This document shows positions 43,964 through 56,698 of a stretch of 64,000 nt of DNA, piece after piece. A program made the translations under genes and the position numbers. The notes beneath the pieces were generated by a model. It worked only from the letters and a program-made list of their open reading frames with translations. It searched no databases and was not told the origin of the DNA. Within the stretch, counting starts at the first letter, position 1, and every line of letters begins with the position of its first letter. This DNA comes from Bacillota bacterium (lineage in GTDB: Bacteria; Bacillota; SHA-98; Ch115; JABLXJ01): NCBI GenBank assembly GCA_013178125.1, contig JABLXJ010000006.1, positions 1-64,000 on the forward strand, written 5' to 3'.

Positions 43964-44294
43964 TCTCTATCTATTCGCATTAGGTGCAAAAACTCCTGCT
44001 TTTTCGAAATGGTTTATCTCAAGTAAAGGGGCACACGCCACACAGGCGCTGTGGCCTGGACTGAAGCCGGGGCACACCGGTATAATCACCAGTATAATAT
44101 AAAATACATTGGCATAAGAAAATACACCCCGGGGCATAAAAAATATGGCCCAGCGAGATCGAAGGAATCGATCCCGCCGGGCTATATCCGTCCCACCTTG
44201 CTCACACAAGGTCTCCTGCTTACTCACAGCCCCGGGGGCTCCCAGGGTGAGCCAGGAGAATCGAGATGCAGCAATCCCTCTCTACTTGAAGCCT
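43964..44294. other. Leader of the Hdr cluster, no gene seen
   Basis: The 330 bases between the phosphofructokinase gene and the first gene of the Hdr/Met cluster are AT-rich around 44085-44130. TATTAT/TATAAT-like boxes on the minus strand (around 44090-44105) are a reasonable place for the promoter of the 16.5-kb cluster. No clean -35 box is seen, and there is no riboswitch I recognise. Confidence 0.35.
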
Positions 44295-45335
44295 CTACTT
44301 GAAGAGGGTTTTCACCTCGTTCCAGAGCTCTATGGGCACGGTCTTGGTCTTGCCAACGGCCACATCAAGGTCAACAGTGACGATCTTGTTCCCCACGACG
44401 GCCGGCATCTTTCCGAACTCGCCCTTCATGACCAGGTCAACAGCGGCCATGCCTAGCCTGGTCGGGTAGTACCGGTCCGAAACTGTCGGGGGTCCTCCCC
44501 TCTGGATGTGCCCTACGGCGGCGGCCCGCGTCTGGACTCCCGTTCTCTTCTCGATCTCGTCGGCGATCGCTTGGCCAACACCTCGCAGCCCGAGCCTGAT
44601 ATGGCCAAACGCGTCCACCTCGCCGCCAGCATCCTCACCGACGCTTGGCAGCTTCACTCCCTCGGACACGACCACTAGGCCGTAAGACCTGCCACGCGCG
44701 CGGACATCCTTGAGATGCTTGCACATCTCATCGAGATCGACCGGGACCTCGGGGATGAGGATCCAGTCTGCGCCGCCAGCCATGCCAGTCATAAGTGCCA
44801 CCCAGCCCGCATCCCGCCCCATGACCTCCAACACCATTATGCGGTGATGGGAGCGCGCAGTATCCCGCAGGCGCTCCAGGGCGTCCACGGCAACGCTCAC
44901 CGCTGTATCAAAACCGATGCAGTATTCCGTCCCTGAGACGTCGTTGTCCATGGTCTTGGGAACTCCCACCGCAGGCGCGCCGAGCTTGCTCAGCTTGTTG
45001 GCGACTCCGAGGGTATCATCACCGCCGATCCCGACGATGGCGTCGAGGTTGAATTTCTTTATATTATCGAAGACCTTCTGAACATCCTCCTCCTTTTTGA
45101 AGGGGTTGGTCCGGGAGCTCCCAAGCATCGTCCCGCCGACCGATATGATAGTGTCGACATCGGCGAGCCCGATCGGGGCCATATCGCCCTTCACAAGGCC
45201 GGCCCAGCCATCGCGTACCCCCATGACCTCCAGGTTGTAGTCGAGCGCCCGCATCACAACCCCCCTAATTGCAGGATTGAGACCCGGGCAATCCCCGCCT
45301 CCTGTAAGCACCCCTATTCGCTTGATCTCCGGCAT
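44295..45335 (-). CDS. pfp: Phosphofructokinase, PPi-dependent type
   Basis: 346 residues. The PFK fold is clear (IGVLTGGGDCPGLNPAIRGV; EVMGRDAGWVALMTGMAGGA; GHIQRGGPPTVSDR). The phosphate-donor site reads GIGGDDTLG (Asp107) and VPKTMDND (Lys127). Asp and Lys at these two positions mark pyrophosphate-dependent enzymes, whereas ATP enzymes have Gly at both. It interconverts fructose-6-phosphate and fructose-1,6-bisphosphate reversibly. It is encoded 47 bases after the aldolase gene, in the same direction. Donor specificity is inferred from these residues only. Confidence 0.9.
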   Translation of the reverse strand: MPEIKRIGVLTGGGDCPGLNPAIRGVVMRALDYNLEVMGVRDGWAGLVKGDMAPIGLADVDTIISVGGTMLGSSRTNPFKKEEDVQKVFDNIKKFNLDAIVGIGGDDTLGVANKLSKLGAPAVGVPKTMDNDVSGTEYCIGFDTAVSVAVDALERLRDTARSHHRIMVLEVMGRDAGWVALMTGMAGGADWILIPEVPVDLDEMCKHLKDVRARGRSYGLVVVSEGVKLPSVGEDAGGEVDAFGHIRLGLRGVGQAIADEIEKRTGVQTRAAAVGHIQRGGPPTVSDRYYPTRLGMAAVDLVMKGEFGKMPAVVGNKIVTVDLDVAVGKTKTVPIELWNEVKTLFK

Positions 45336-45382
45336 GAATCCTCACTCCTTACACCCGTTATTTACCTTATTTTGCCTCATTT

Positions 45383-46303
45383 CTATTCCTTCTTGAGGTC
45401 GCTTGCCGAAAGCTCCTGGCGGCCGCCATAACCGGCTCCCTTTGCAGCAAAGTTGCTGGCCTTGCCTGACGCGCCAAACAAACGCATCTTGGCCTTGATG
45501 ACCTTCTTGATCTCCTCGCGGCCTACCCCAGCAATCTTGCGCGGGTCGACCACGCTCGGATCCTTCGCCATGGCCTCCTTCATACCGCGGGTGAATGCCT
45601 TATTCAGCTCGGTCGCGATATTTATCTTGCAAATCCCGGCCTTGATCCCCTCACGGTAGCCCTCGTCGGTTACCCCCGAGGCGCCATGCAGGACGAGAGG
45701 AATACCTGTGATCTCCCGGATTTTGGCTATCCGCTCGATATCGAGCTTCGCCTCCTGAACCTTCATCTGGTGGACGCTGCCAACCGCAACGGCAAGGGAA
45801 TCGCACTGGGTCTCCTCCACAAAACGCAGGGCCTCCTCGGGCTTGGTCATGAGAGCCCTAACCTCTTCGAGCGTGACCCCGATCTGCGGCACCTTGCCCA
45901 GCTCAGCCTCCACAGGGATCCCACATGCATGAGCTATCTCGGTGACCTTCTTCGTTATTGCCGCGTTCTCCTCGAACGGGAGCGAGGAACCGTCAAACAT
46001 CAGCGATGTGAAGCCAGCCCTGAGGCACCTCACATTCTGCAGGAAATCCGTGCCGTGATCCAGGTGCAAAACCACGGGCACGCTAGCAGCCCCCGCCGCG
46101 ACCTTCACCATGGCCACAACCTGGTCGAGTCCTGCGTATTTGATTGCCCCCTGGCTCGCCTGGAGGATGACAGGGGCCTGCTCTTCCTCGGCTGCCTCGA
46201 CGATAGCCTGGACATACTCCAGGTTATTCGCATTAAAGGCTCCGACAGCGTACCCATTTTTCTGGGCATCGAGCAACATCTCTTTACTGGTTACTAGCGG
46301 CAT
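45383..46303 (-). CDS. fba: Class II fructose-bisphosphate aldolase
   Basis: 306 residues. Zinc and substrate motifs: VVLHLDHGTDFLQNVRCLRA near 75-95, GIPVEAELGKV near 130, PLVLHGASGVTDEGYREGI near 205 and KINIATELNKAFTRG. It cleaves fructose-1,6-bisphosphate to triose phosphates or works in gluconeogenesis. It forms a two-gene unit with the PPi-type phosphofructokinase. The tail after residue 290 is variable. Confidence 0.95.
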   Translation of the reverse strand: MPLVTSKEMLLDAQKNGYAVGAFNANNLEYVQAIVEAAEEEQAPVILQASQGAIKYAGLDQVVAMVKVAAGAASVPVVLHLDHGTDFLQNVRCLRAGFTSLMFDGSSLPFEENAAITKKVTEIAHACGIPVEAELGKVPQIGVTLEEVRALMTKPEEALRFVEETQCDSLAVAVGSVHQMKVQEAKLDIERIAKIREITGIPLVLHGASGVTDEGYREGIKAGICKINIATELNKAFTRGMKEAMAKDPSVVDPRKIAGVGREEIKKVIKAKMRLFGASGKASNFAAKGAGYGGRQELSASDLKKE

Positions 46304-46327
46304 AGTCTATACCCTCCTTAAGTTATA

Positions 46328-46339
46328 TCTGGATCCAGA
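46328..46339. promoter_or_regulatory. Palindrome upstream of aldolase gene
   Basis: TCTGGATCCAGA is a perfect 12-base palindrome 25 bases before the fba start, in the divergent space shared with the ZIP gene. It is a possible operator; the regulator is unknown. Confidence 0.3.
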
Positions 46340-46525
46340 CTTCACCCGGGCACTGGCACCCGGACTCTTGCCTGGACCATAGTTCAGCATCTGCTTGCAG
46401 CATTTATCTGCACCTAGCATTTGCCTCTTTCGCGGTTCTATTCTGCAGCAATCACTAGATTCCTGCTTTTTGATTCTCAAAACTTTGCGAGCGCATAAAA
46501 TTAGTCAGGAAGGGAGACGCGAGTC

Positions 46526-47263
46526 ATGGCCATGAATGTAATCCTCCCGACTATCGTCGGATTTGCGTCGGGCGCCATCGGGACTGGCCTCGGTGGCTCG
46601 GTCGCAGTCCTCCACAAGAACCCTTCTCAGAGAGCGCTTGCATTCCTGCTTGGCTTTGCAGGGGGAATAATGCTGGCTGTCGTGGCCTTTGATCTCATCC
46701 CCACATCATTCAAGGTAGGCGGGGTTCTGGCAGGCATCCTGGGGTTCGCGGCGGGCATGTGGAGCCTCGCACTGGTATCCAGCATCCTGCCTGGCACCAC
46801 GGAGTATCAAGGCGCCAGGGCCCATTACCTGAAAACCGGCATCCTCGTGGCTCTGGGCATAGCCACCCATGACCTAGCAGAGGGCCTGGCCATAGGATCA
46901 GGGTACGTCGCCGCGGAAATGCTCGGTTTCCGCGTTGCCCTGATAATGATGATCCATAATATACCCGAGGGAATGGCTATCGCTGCTCCGTTTCATATTG
47001 CGAAAGTCAGGAGGCGAAAAATCCTGCTCGCCACCTTGATCGCCAGCGCCCCCACCGGCGCGGGGGCCCTGGCCGGCTCGCTCCTCGGGGAGATTTCCCC
47101 CCTCATGCTCTCGGCGTGCTTGAGCATGGCAGGCGGGGCCATGACAAGCGTGGTCGCGAGGCAGCTGATCCCGGATGCATGGGATCTAAAGGCGAAGCCC
47201 TTCGCCAGCGCCGGCGTTGCAGCAGGGGTCCTTGCCGGGTTATGTCTTATCCTCTCGCTCTAA
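46526..47263 (+). CDS. ZIP-family metal transporter
   Basis: 245 residues with about eight membrane segments. Segment 4 carries GIATHDLAEGLAIGSGYVAA and segment 5 ALIMMIHNIPEGMAIAAPFH, the two His/Glu metal-binding motifs of ZIP proteins (HNxPEG in the second). It imports Zn2+ or related divalent ions across the cytoplasmic membrane. ATG with a GGAAGGGAG site. It is the only plus-strand gene in the 27-56 kb stretch, divergent from fba. Confidence 0.92.
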   Translation: MAMNVILPTIVGFASGAIGTGLGGSVAVLHKNPSQRALAFLLGFAGGIMLAVVAFDLIPTSFKVGGVLAGILGFAAGMWSLALVSSILPGTTEYQGARAHYLKTGILVALGIATHDLAEGLAIGSGYVAAEMLGFRVALIMMIHNIPEGMAIAAPFHIAKVRRRKILLATLIASAPTGAGALAGSLLGEISPLMLSACLSMAGGAMTSVVARQLIPDAWDLKAKPFASAGVAAGVLAGLCLILSL

Positions 47264-47366
47264 CCATTTCTCTTCGTTATGACCTTGTTCTGACATGACC
47301 TCGTTCTGACTTTCCCCTCCCTGATCTCTTCCCTTTCCCTTTCCCTTTCGGCCCCTTGCTCCCCCG

Positions 47367-49468
<2,102 letters not shown>

Positions 49469-49476
<8 letters not shown>

Positions 49477-50341
49477 ACAGCGCCACCTCACTCACTCTGC
49501 TACCATGGAGCGAAAGCAGGAGACCGAGCGTCTTTCTCATATTCTTCCTCTCTACGATCTTATCGATCATGCCGTGAGCAAGCACAAACTCAGACGTCTG
49601 GAACCCCGGGGGGAGCTTCTGGCGCATGGTTTCCTCGATCACCCGCGGGCCTGCGAATCCGATCTGGGCCTCGGGCTCGGCAAGCACGATATCGGCAAGC
49701 GAGGCAAAACTGGCCAGCACCCCGCCTGTAGTCGGGTTTGTCAGGACTGAGATATATAACAAGCCGGCCTCATTGAACCTGGCCACGGCCGCGCTCGTTT
49801 TGACCATCTGCATCAGGGAGACGATGCCCTCCTGCATCCTGGCCCCACCTGATGTGCAGAACATCACCACCGGTAGCTTGTGCTTTACCGCAAACTCGAA
49901 CGACCTTGTCACCCTCTCTCCGACAACCGACCCCATACTCGCCCCCATGAACCCGAAATCCATGGCCCCGATAACCACGGGGAAATCGCATATCTTCGCC
50001 TGCCCTGTGAGAATCGCCTCACTAAGACTGGTCGCATTCTTGCCATTTTTGATTTTCTCCTCATAGCCTGGAAAGCCCAGGGGGTTGATGCTCAAAAGCT
50101 CCGAGTCAAACTCGGTAAAGCTGTCGGCATCCACCGTCAGGGCTATGCGTTCGAGGGCGGATAGCTTAAAGTGGTAACCACACTTATGACACACCTTGAG
50201 GTTGCTTGCCAGCTCCTTGCTGTAGATTATCTGTCCGCACTTGTTACACTTCGACCACATGCCATCAGGGATCTCCCTCTTGACGCTCGCAGGCTTGACC
50301 GTCACGTATTTTTGTTTCGAACGAAACAGGTCCTTAAACAT
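49469..50341 (-). CDS. accD: Acetyl-CoA carboxylase carboxyltransferase subunit beta
   Basis: 290 residues. The N-terminal zinc ribbon [20 protein letters not shown] (Cys32, 35, 51, 54) is followed by the carboxyltransferase domain ([60 protein letters not shown]). It pairs with AccA, to which it is translationally coupled. The short DUF2007 gene lies 33 bases upstream. Confidence 0.96.
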
Positions 50342-50374
50342 CCCCCATCGCCACCCCGCCCTTACCTCTACCTG

Positions 50375-50575
50375 TCATCTGCCATAGGTACTGGTCAGGA
50401 TATCCTGAGCATCCTCGGCCTCGGACTCCGGCACGAGTATCTCAACGTTTCCAGACGCCCCTAGGTGAGGAACCCCCACAGGGCGCAGCATGACAAGATG
50501 TCCCTCCTTCTCGAGGAGTTCCTTCATCGATTCAGCAATAGCTCGGTTAGGAGCTATATACACCACGGTCCACAT
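50375..50575 (-). CDS. DUF2007-type small protein
   Basis: 66 residues. MWTVVYIAPNRAIAESMKEL, EGHLVMLRPVGVP and NVEILVPESEAEDAQDIL fit the ferredoxin-like DUF2007 (putative signal-transducing, PF09413) family. Its ATG overlaps the last base of the dnaE stop, so it is translated from the dnaE message. Function unknown. The same small gene is often found at this place between dnaE and accD. Confidence 0.8.
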   Translation of the reverse strand: MWTVVYIAPNRAIAESMKELLEKEGHLVMLRPVGVPHLGASGNVEILVPESEAEDAQDILTSTYGR

Positions 50576-53500
50576 TACGAGCCTGACGCCTCCTCTGTGG
50601 CATTTCTAATTGCGTCTCCCACACCCCATCTCACACCCCATCTTACGATTCCACCGATGTCCTTTCCCTTGATCAACTCGGCCGTGCGCTTCTCGAGGTC
50701 TCCATCAGGATTGACCCAAAACTCCGGCGAGGTGGAGACCAGGACGCTACCATCCGGCAGGCCGACTTCGATAAAGACAGGGGCATTTCCCTTGCTGGAC
50801 CCCAATAACCTCTTCAGTTTGCCAAGCGACCCGGAGTCGGATTTTGTCGCGTCAATAGTAATATGAACTTCGCCAGATGTCAAGGGAATAATCTCATTTG
50901 CGATTACTTTCGTGCCTTCCTCCTTGACATCGGCCCGGCCCTGAACGACAATGATCTCCTCCTCGCGAATAAAGCCGCCGTATTTTTCGTAAGTCTTCGG
51001 AAATACAATAACCTCGCAGGATCCTGTGAGGTCCTCCAGCGTCAAGAAACCCATCGGCTGGCCATTCTTAGTAACTGTCTTCTTGAACCCCGTTATGATC
51101 CCCGCCAGGCTAACACCCACCCCGTCGCGCAACTCGCCCAGGAGGACCGATGCCACAGTCGCCTTCTTTCTTAGCTCGGAGGCCACAGGGTCCAGGGGGT
51201 GGCCCGAAATGTATAGCCCGAGGAGTTCCTTCTCCATGGCGAGCCTCTCCTTCTCCAGGAACTCGGGGACGTCGGGCAGCTCGATATCATTAGCGCAAAA
51301 CGCAGCCTTCTCCGCGAACAAATCCAGGAACGAAACCTGGCCGCGTTTCCTCTCCCTATTCCCCGCCTGCGCCGCCTCGTAGGCCTCATCAAGCACTGCG
51401 ATCAGCTGTGACCGCCTCGCCCCGAGCGAGTCGAAAGCTCCACACCGGATGAGGCTCTCCGTGGTCTTCTTATTCACAACCCCAGTATCCACATGTTCAC
51501 AGAAGTCCACCAGCGATTTAAATCTCTCGTGCTTCTTCCTCGCCCTGATTATCGCATCGACGGCGCCCCTCCCGACGTTCTTGACGGCCGCGAGCCCGAA
51601 GCGAATCGCTCTGCCCCCTTTGATCACAGTAAAGTCCGCGAGGCTCTCATTGATATCGGGTGGAAGTATTTCTATGCCCTTTTGCCGGCATTCATTCACA
51701 TAAAATGCAACCTTATCGGTATTGCCGGTGACGCTCGTGAGCAGTGCAGCCATAAACTCGGCCGGATAATGGGCCTTCAGGTAGGCCGTCTGGTAGGATA
51801 TGAACGCATAGGCCGCCGAATGTGACTTATTAAACCCATATCCCGAGAAATACTCCATGAGGTCGAATATCTCTCCGGCGGTCTCCCTATCCACGCCATT
51901 CTTCTCCGCCCCGCTCAAGAAGCGGTCACGGAGGCTGGCCAGGACCTCGGGCTTCTTCTTGCCCATTGCGCGCCGCATGAGGTCGGCCTCGCCCATGGTG
52001 AATCCGGCAAGATCGCTCGCCACCCGCATGACCTGCTCCTGGTAGAGCATGATGCCGTAAGTTTCCTTTAATATCGGCTCGAGCTTCGGATGGGCGTAGA
52101 TTATCGGCGCCAGCCCGTGCTTCTGCCTGGCGAAGTCCTGGATTCTATTCATAGGGCCGGGCCGCCCAAGCGCAAGGATGGCAATGATATCCTCGAAGGT
52201 CGTCGGCTTGACCTCCTTGAGCAGGCTCTGAAAGAGGCTGCTCTCAAGCTGGAAGACGCCGAGCGAATCCCCGCTCCTCAGCATCTCGTAGACCCTGGCG
52301 TCGTCCAGCGGGATCGTCATTATGTCTATCTTCTCCCCCCGGGTGGCCGCAATGATATCCAGGGTCTTCCCGATCACCGTGAGCGTGCGGAGGCCGAGGA
52401 AATCCATCTTGAGGATGCCAAGGGGCTCCAGGTCCTCCATGGGGAACTGGGTGGTTATTGCACCATCTCCTGTCTTATATAACGGCACATAATCGGCCAG
52501 GGGATCCTTGGAGATCACAACGCCTGCCGCATGCACGGAGGCATGCCTAGGCATGCCCTCGACCGCCCTCGCCGTATCGATGAGCCTCTTGACCTGCTCA
52601 TTACCATCATAAACCCCCTTGAGCTCGGGCGAGCTCTCTAGCGCGCGGTCGATGGTGGTATTTAATTCCGTTGGGACGAGCTTTGCGATCCTGTCGACCT
52701 CCGCATACGGGAAGTTGAGCGCCCTGCCCACATCGCGGATCGCCGCCTTTGCCGCCATCGTCCCGAAGGTTATGATTTGGGCGACACGATCCTCGCCATA
52801 TTTGCGCGTCACGTAGTCAATGACCTCGCCCCTGCGCTCAAAGCAAAAATCCACGTCTATGTCGGGCATGCTCACCCTCTCAGGATTGAGGAATCGCTCG
52901 AAAATGAGATCATACTTCAGCGGGTCAATGCTCGTGATGCCCAGGGAATATGCGACTATGCTGCCGGGGCATGATCCCCTTCCCGGCCCCACATAGATGC
53001 CGGCCTGCCGCGCGAAGTGGATGAAGTCCCATACGATGAGGAAATAACCGCAGTAGCCCATCTTCCGGATGACATCAAGCTCGTAGTTCAGCCTGGCTTC
53101 CAGCTCCGGCGTGACCTTTTCGTACCTCTCCCTGAGGCCCTTCTCGCATAGCGCGCGCAGGAAGCTTTCCTCAGTGTGGCCTTCAGGCACCTCGTACGCA
53201 GGGACGAGCGAGCGCCCGAATTCAAATTCAAAGTTGCACCGCTCGGCGATCTCGAGGGTATTCGAAAGAGCCTCGGGTATCTCCCTGAAGGACCGCTCCA
53301 TCTCCTCGTGGGACTTGAGAAAGAATTCATCAGTCGGGAACCTGAGGCGGGACTCGTCATCAACTGTCTTCCCAGTCTGAATGCAGAGGAGGACGTCATG
53401 GACCCCCGAGTCCTCTCGCTTCACATAGTGGACATCGTTGGTCGCGACCAGCGGGATGCCAAGCTCTCGCGAAAGCTCAAACAAGGCGCGGTTTACCTTG

Positions 53501-54060
53501 TCCTGCTCGGAGATGCCGTTCGACTGGACCTCCAGGAAGAAATTCTCCGGCCCGAATATATCGCGATAAAGGAGGGCCTTCTTCTTCGCCTCGGGGAGCT
53601 TGTCCCGCAGAATGAGCTGGGGTATCTCACCAGCAAGGCAGCTAGACAAGGCCACAAGCCCCTCTGAGTGCCTTGCAAGCACCTCGTCATCAACGCGGGG
53701 TTTGTAATAAAAACCCTCCACAAAGCCGATGCTGGTCAATTTGACCAGATTCCTGTACCCTGCCTCGTCCCGGGCAAGCAACACGAGGTGGTATGGATCC
53801 TTGTCAATTCTGGGCTCCTTGTCCAACCGGGACCTGCTTGCGACGTAGACTTCGCACCCTATTATCGGCTTGATACCATGTCTCTTCGCCGCCTTGAAAA
53901 ACTCTATGGCTCCAAATAGCACCCCATGATCCGTTATGGCAAGGGCCCTATCGCCGTGGGACGCACTCGCCTGCATGAGCTCATCGAGTTTGCATGCCCC
54001 GTCAAGCTAAAGAAGGGAGTATTGTGTGTGCAAGTGCAGATGCACAAAGTCTCCCATCAT
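50575..54060 (-). CDS. dnaE: DNA polymerase III alpha subunit DnaE, with an in-frame amber codon near the start
   Basis: From ATG 54060 (GAGGGGGTGG site) the frame spans 1162 codons, the usual DnaE length. Codons 4-17 read GDFVHLHLHTQYSLL, the canonical PHP start; then comes TAG (54007-54009), and the frame continues LDGACKLDELMQASAS. The next start is ATG 53976, leaving a 1133-residue open frame. That frame contains the PHP remainder, the polymerase catalytic region (VGPGRGSCPGSIVAYSLGI; SMPDIDVDF), helix-hairpin-helix and an OB domain (GVSLAGIITGFKKTV). It is replicative polymerase. Either the first PHP strand is lost by reinitiation, the TAG is suppressed, or the base call is wrong. Confidence 0.93.
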
Positions 54061-54216
54061 GGACCACCCCCTCGAGGCACCAGGACGTAAATCTGCAACA
54101 GGTGACATATTCCACACCCGGATGCCAATTCCTGCTGACATCCGGGCCTTAACACTTTACGCTTTATTCACGCCTTATTCACGCCTTATGAAGCGCTCCC
54201 CGGCTACAGCTATTTC

Positions 54217-54663
54217 TCACTCCTCTAGCTCGCAGAAGAGAACTCTAAAAAAGAGATTTACGAGGTTCGACCGCCGCCTCGTCCTGACACCGCATGAGAC
54301 AAGGATAATGGGGTGGGCATGGTTTTCGACCTCGCGCACCGTAACATCGACCATCGCCATGGTGCTGTTGGCATTCATGTGCTCTTTAACGATGACGGCC
54401 TCGCCCTTTATCTCCACAGCGATATCGCCCTCATCCAGGATTGAAATCGCCACCCACTGGTTGCTCCTGAGGTTGGCAAGGGTGCGCCCATCGCGCTCCA
54501 GGGCGAGGCGCAGCATCCTATCATCGCGGGCGACAATGAGATTTACGGGGGCAACATGAGGACGCCCATCGCTTGCCGTAGTTGCCACCACGCACGTCGT
54601 GAGCCTTTTCTGAAGGAGGTCGACAACGTTGCCCGGAAGCCGATCGCAAACATGCCCCGACAT
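54217..54663 (-). CDS. Pyridoxamine 5'-phosphate oxidase-like FMN-binding protein
   Basis: 148 residues. The split-barrel pattern is visible: LTTCVVATTASDGRPHVAPV, LRLALERDGRTLANLRSNQW, VEIKGEAVIVKEH and VTVREVENHAHPIILVSCG. Family members bind FMN (or F420/heme) and act as small oxidoreductases or scavengers. It stands alone after dnaE in the opposite transcription order. Substrate unknown. The tail (FFRVLFCELEE) is not conserved. Confidence 0.8.
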   Translation of the reverse strand: MSGHVCDRLPGNVVDLLQKRLTTCVVATTASDGRPHVAPVNLIVARDDRMLRLALERDGRTLANLRSNQWVAISILDEGDIAVEIKGEAVIVKEHMNANSTMAMVDVTVREVENHAHPIILVSCGVRTRRRSNLVNLFFRVLFCELEE

Positions 54664-54764
54664 ACCAAAGCCCCCTTTGGCGGCCGAGCGACTCGTATGT
54701 CTCCACCCGCATGTCCGGTCCTGTTTCTTTCTAATCTATTCATATTGGAGACAGCAGAAAACTA

Positions 54765-54989
54765 TTACTCGTCCCTCCCAGTCTCATCGGCCTCCTCCTC
54801 GGGCCCGGCCCATAGCTTCGCAGCGGGTTCTCCGAGCACGTCTGCTGCTTCCTCCTCGTTAACCTCGGCCATGAGCATATCCAGAAAGTCCTTATCGTCC
54901 AGGTCAACCGTCCTCCGCAGGCTGCTTCCACTTGACCTCGCCGTTTTGGCCTTTTTAGCCGGAAACGATCGCTGTGCCACGGAAATCAC
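54765..54989 (-). CDS. Small acidic protein of unknown function
   Basis: 74 residues: a basic start (RSFPAKKAKTARSSGSSLRR) followed by an acidic helix (VDLDDKDFLDMLMAEVNEEE). A GAAAGG site precedes the GTG at 54989, or the internal GTG at 54977. Charge segregation and composition look like a real small protein, but no family is recognised. Confidence 0.45.
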   Translation of the reverse strand: MISVAQRSFPAKKAKTARSSGSSLRRTVDLDDKDFLDMLMAEVNEEEAADVLGEPAAKLWAGPEEEADETGRDE

Positions 54990-55117
54990 CGCCTTTCAGA
55001 TTTTTCCACCCAGGTTTATGTGATTCCCTCCAGCTAGATTGATGTCAAGATTGACGCGTAGAAGTCTTCGTCCATTTCAATGCCATGCCCGTCTCGGGCT
55101 GCGCCCGTGTACCTATC

Positions 55118-56092
55118 CTACGCATGTACGCCATTTTTTATTATCTCGACCCCATCGACGATGAGAGATGGCTTCAATATTATTCCGTCCAGGTGACTTG
55201 GCACCTTGACCCTGCCCCCAAATCCGCTATTATCGCCGATGGCGACGTGGACGGTGCCAAAGACCTTTTCATCCTCGAGGACATTACCTGTGATCACGGC
55301 ACGCTCGTTCGTCCCTATGCCGAGCTCAGCTACATTTCGCGCCTCCCCCGGAAGCCCTTCGAGGAGGGCTTGCAGCCGCCTAGCCCCCTCACCTCCCTCG
55401 ATTGATGAAACATACCCACTCTTTACGCGCATTATGATGGGCTCATCAACCATTCCAACGCCGGCCATCGCCCCGTCTATTACAATTATACCACTAGTTG
55501 CGCCTTCTTGCGGAGCAATATATGCCTCACCCGCGGGAAGGTTCCCGAAGTCCCCGGGCAGGTGATATATCCCCGTGTCGGGGCTGGCGACGCGCCCCTC
55601 GAGCGAGAATGTCACATCACAACCTGCAGGGCTTATAAGCCTAGCTGTCCTGCCCTCGCTCAGGATCCTGGTTATGCGGGTGCTCCTTTCCGCTATGGCA
55701 TCATAGTCCGCCGCAAGGGTTCTCATCATGCAATCCACTGTTATCCCGGGCAGCGTGGCAATCCTCGCCCCCGCCTTGCTGGCCCGCCGGCGGGCCTCTG
55801 TGTGGGAAAGGGATTTGCTTGTCGGGATGAGAACCACGTTGAAATACCCCATAAGCTCCGCGATCGCCGGTGGAGGCTCCTCCCCATTCACCCGCCTCGG
55901 GATGATCTCGGTGATCACGGCCTCCGCTCCGGCAGCTCTGGCCTCCTCCCACAGTGCATACCCGATTTCCCTTTCGGGCTCGTCTGTCAGGATCAGCACC
56001 GCCTCCCGGGGTTTCACTGCCATGCACTGCGATATAACGACCCTCGCAGCATTCCTCAAATCACTCATAGCACTCATGGTTGCTCCGACCAT
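55118..56092 (-). CDS. M29-like aminopeptidase family protein
   Basis: 324 residues (315-320 if started at one of the internal ATGs, the one at 56077 having a GGAG site). The N-terminal part binds like leucyl aminopeptidases of the M29/NicX group (LMGYFNVVLIPTSKSLSHTE; ARIATLPGITVDCMMRTLAA). The C-terminal part has the metal-site text ELGIGTNERAVITGNVLEDE, GTVHVAIGDNSGFGG and PSHLDGIILKPSLIVDG. Such enzymes are metal-dependent peptidases or ring-opening dioxygenase relatives. It is a monocistronic gene. Substrate unknown. Confidence 0.8.
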   Translation of the reverse strand: MVGATMSAMSDLRNAARVVISQCMAVKPREAVLILTDEPEREIGYALWEEARAAGAEAVITEIIPRRVNGEEPPPAIAELMGYFNVVLIPTSKSLSHTEARRRASKAGARIATLPGITVDCMMRTLAADYDAIAERSTRITRILSEGRTARLISPAGCDVTFSLEGRVASPDTGIYHLPGDFGNLPAGEAYIAPQEGATSGIIVIDGAMAGVGMVDEPIIMRVKSGYVSSIEGGEGARRLQALLEGLPGEARNVAELGIGTNERAVITGNVLEDEKVFGTVHVAIGDNSGFGGRVKVPSHLDGIILKPSLIVDGVEIIKNGVHA

Positions 56093-56374
56093 GCCATATG
56101 ACCCCCTCTCGTCTTTACAACCGCCAATTATACCAATTGCGCCAACATATTATACCAACATATTACCATGACCCCTGGCAAGATTGCAAAGGCAGTTGGA
56201 GAATAATTCCTACCGTGGTTAAGCTAGCCCTAGATACAACAATTTGGAGCTTCCGCCCGAATCAAAACCTGATAAATTCACACATAAAGTGCCCAAAACT
56301 CAAGATACTAATCACTGATATAGCTTGGAGCTCACATTTAATTACACAGCACACTACCAAAGGGAGGAGTATCT

Positions 56375-56698
56375 ATGCCGAGAAGGATAATGGGAGATTA
56401 TTTTATCGATGGTCGCGTCGCTATAGACCCCGTTCCGCTAGCCGAGGGCAAAAAGGCCACCATCATGTATAAGGGGCTTCTTGCAAAGTCCGGCGCTGAC
56501 TCGGTCTTCCTGCACTGCGGGTATGGGTATGATAACTGGATGAATGTAAAGACGCTGCCCATGACCAAGCAAGCCGAGGATACCTGGGTTGCAGAGGTTC
56601 CGGTCGAAGGCGGCACGAAATTCAACTTCTGTTTCAAGGATGGCGCTGAACACTGGGATACCAATAGCGGTCTGAATTGGGGCTGCGAGATTGTCTGA
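56375..56698 (+). CDS. Carbohydrate-binding module (CBM25/53-like) protein
   Basis: 107 residues, no signal peptide. GKKATIMYKGLLAKSGADSV, LHCGYGYDNWMNVKTLPMTK, TWVAEVPVEGGTKFNFCFKD and HWDTNSGLNWGCEI form the starch-binding-type beta sandwich with exposed Trp residues. Stand-alone cytoplasmic proteins of this kind occur in many Clostridia, possibly bound to glycogen. ATG preceded by a strong GGGAGGAG site. Confidence 0.85.
   Translation: MPRRIMGDYFIDGRVAIDPVPLAEGKKATIMYKGLLAKSGADSVFLHCGYGYDNWMNVKTLPMTKQAEDTWVAEVPVEGGTKFNFCFKDGAEHWDTNSGLNWGCEIV

Noticed and set aside
47318-47352. CCCTTT repeat as a functional element
   Set aside because: A short pyrimidine microsatellite between converging genes; nothing further supports a role.
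54007-54009. Pyrrolysine at the dnaE TAG
   Set aside because: TAG ends many ordinary genes in this window (626, 3295, 4423, 17257, 59551, 61232), so it is an ordinary stop here, and DnaE is not a pyrrolysine protein.
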